64,000 bases of DNA from assembly GCF_900104335.1 (NCBI RefSeq), contig NZ_FMXT01000004.1, positions 124,001-188,000 on the forward strand, given 5' to 3'. This stretch comes from Pseudobutyrivibrio sp. YE44 (lineage in GTDB: Bacteria; Bacillota; Clostridia; Lachnospirales; Lachnospiraceae). This document shows positions 63,281 to 64,000 of the stretch, piece after piece (the first letter of the stretch is position 1; each line of letters opens with the position of its first letter). The notes under the pieces were generated by a model that ran no database searches, was not told the DNA's origin, and saw nothing but the letters and a program-made list of their open reading frames with translations. The translations under genes were made by a program, and so were the position numbers.

Positions 63281-64000
63281 TTAAAGCTCCGCCTTAAACT
63301 CAGCATCTCCTGGAAGTGGATACTTGTCTGTAAGCTCTTTGATAATAGCGCGAGCCTTCTCAACACCAGCTTCCTGCTCCTTAATTACAATTGAAATTGC
63401 CTCGGCAACCTTATCGAAATCCTCTTCCTTAAGACCACGAGTAGTTGCTGCTGGAGTACCAAGACGAATACCTGAAGTTACAAATGGTGACTTTGGATCG
63501 TTTGGAATTGTGTTCTTATTTGCTGTGATGTGAGCATCATCAAGAAGCTTCTCGACAACCTTTCCTGTAAGCTCAAATGGAGTAAGGTCGATAAGCATAA
63601 GGTGATTGTCTGTACCATCAGAAACAATCTTAATACCTCTATCCTGAAGCCCCTTGCAAAGAGCCTGTGCGTTCTTTACAATCTGTTTTCCATATTCCTT
63701 AAAGGATGGATCAAGAGCCTCCTTGAAGCAAACAGCCTTACCAGCAAGTACGTGCATTAAAGGACCACCCTGAATTCCTGGGAATACAGCCTTGTTGAAG
63801 TTATACTTCTCATTAGCTTCAGCTGTAGCCATAATCATACCACCTCTAGGACCGCGAAGAGTCTTGTGTGTTGTGGTAGTAACAATATCTGCATAAGGGA
63901 CTGGGCTCTCATGTACACCTGCTGCTACAAGACCAGCAATATGAGCCATATCTACGAAAAGGACAGCTCCAACCTTATCACAAATCTCTCTAAAACGCTT
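63281..64000 (-). CDS. glyA: Serine hydroxymethyltransferase, N-terminus beyond window
   Basis: The last 239 residues are visible; the frame is open to base 64000 and continues past it. The PLP-binding Lys lies in [15 protein letters not shown], and the C-terminal domain has [37 protein letters not shown] and [10 protein letters not shown]. It converts serine and tetrahydrofolate to glycine and 5,10-methylene-tetrahydrofolate in the cytoplasm. The start codon and any regulatory leader are outside the window. Housekeeping gene, not part of the sugar locus. Confidence 0.97.
   Translation of the reverse strand, partial: KRFREICDKVGAVLFVDMAHIAGLVAAGVHESPVPYADIVTTTTHKTLRGPRGGMIMATAEANEKYNFNKAVFPGIQGGPLMHVLAGKAVCFKEALDPSFKEYGKQIVKNAQALCKGLQDRGIKIVSDGTDNHLMLIDLTPFELTGKVVEKLLDDAHITANKNTIPNDPKSPFVTSGIRLGTPAATTRGLKEEDFDKVAEAISIVIKEQEAGVEKARAIIKELTDKYPLPGDAEFKAEL

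Overview
The window looks like a chromosomal segment of a rumen or gut Lachnospiraceae, most like Butyrivibrio or Pseudobutyrivibrio. This rests on the low-to-moderate GC, strong GGAGG ribosome sites, Gram-positive lipoproteins and sortases, a GH3 enzyme with permuted domains, and a xylan-type polysaccharide utilisation locus. Almost every gene is on the minus strand. No IS element, prophage, CRISPR array, tRNA or rRNA was seen.

Region 1 (1-5.6 kb): a HypE/AIR-synthase-like gene cut by the window edge, a VanW-family surface protein, a 32-residue membrane peptide, a divergent TPR-like gene, and a secreted double coiled-coil protein.

Region 2 (5.6-35.4 kb) is the remarkable part: about 30 kb of cell-surface fibre genes built from three copies of one cassette. 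Each cassette encodes, in transcription order, an FctA/DUF7601-like protein (A), a short protein with a SipW-type signal peptide (B), a larger CalY/TasA-like protein with a SipW-type signal peptide (C), a protein ending in a sortase-B-type NPxTGD signal (D), and a membrane-anchored MucBP-like protein (E). Cassette 1 (16.7-7.0 kb) follows a vWA tip adhesin and an LPYTG major pilin, and is followed by a gene that fuses a SipW-type signal peptidase to a class B sortase. Cassette 2 (28.5-17.0 kb) follows a fibro-slime adhesin, an LPFTG pilin and two class C sortases. Cassette 3 (35.4-28.8 kb) has its A domain fused to a fibro-slime adhesin and has no pilin or sortase. I infer one system with three variants: LPxTG pilins polymerised by class C sortases, and SipW-dependent subunits matured and anchored by the peptidase-sortase fusion. 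Paired 10-bp direct repeats (TTGGCAAGAA) precede all three operons and the coiled-coil gene, which suggests a shared activator encoded outside the window.

Region 3 (35.6-39.1 kb): a family 2 glycosyltransferase, a lipoprotein of unknown function and an HD-GYP phosphodiesterase, each with its own terminator.

Region 4 (39.2-63.2 kb) is a xylo-oligosaccharide utilisation locus. It has two LplB/LplC-type ABC importers with lipoprotein binding proteins but no ATPase gene, a YesM/YesN-like two-component system, a YesL-like protein, and exported-signal-free GH3, GH43, GH8 and SGNH-esterase enzymes. A phosphohexomutase and a permuted GH3 beta-glucosidase follow. The enzymes should act on imported oligosaccharides in the cytoplasm. 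A GntR/FCD repressor with palindromic operators near its own gene and near the first importer probably controls entry. The window ends inside glyA.
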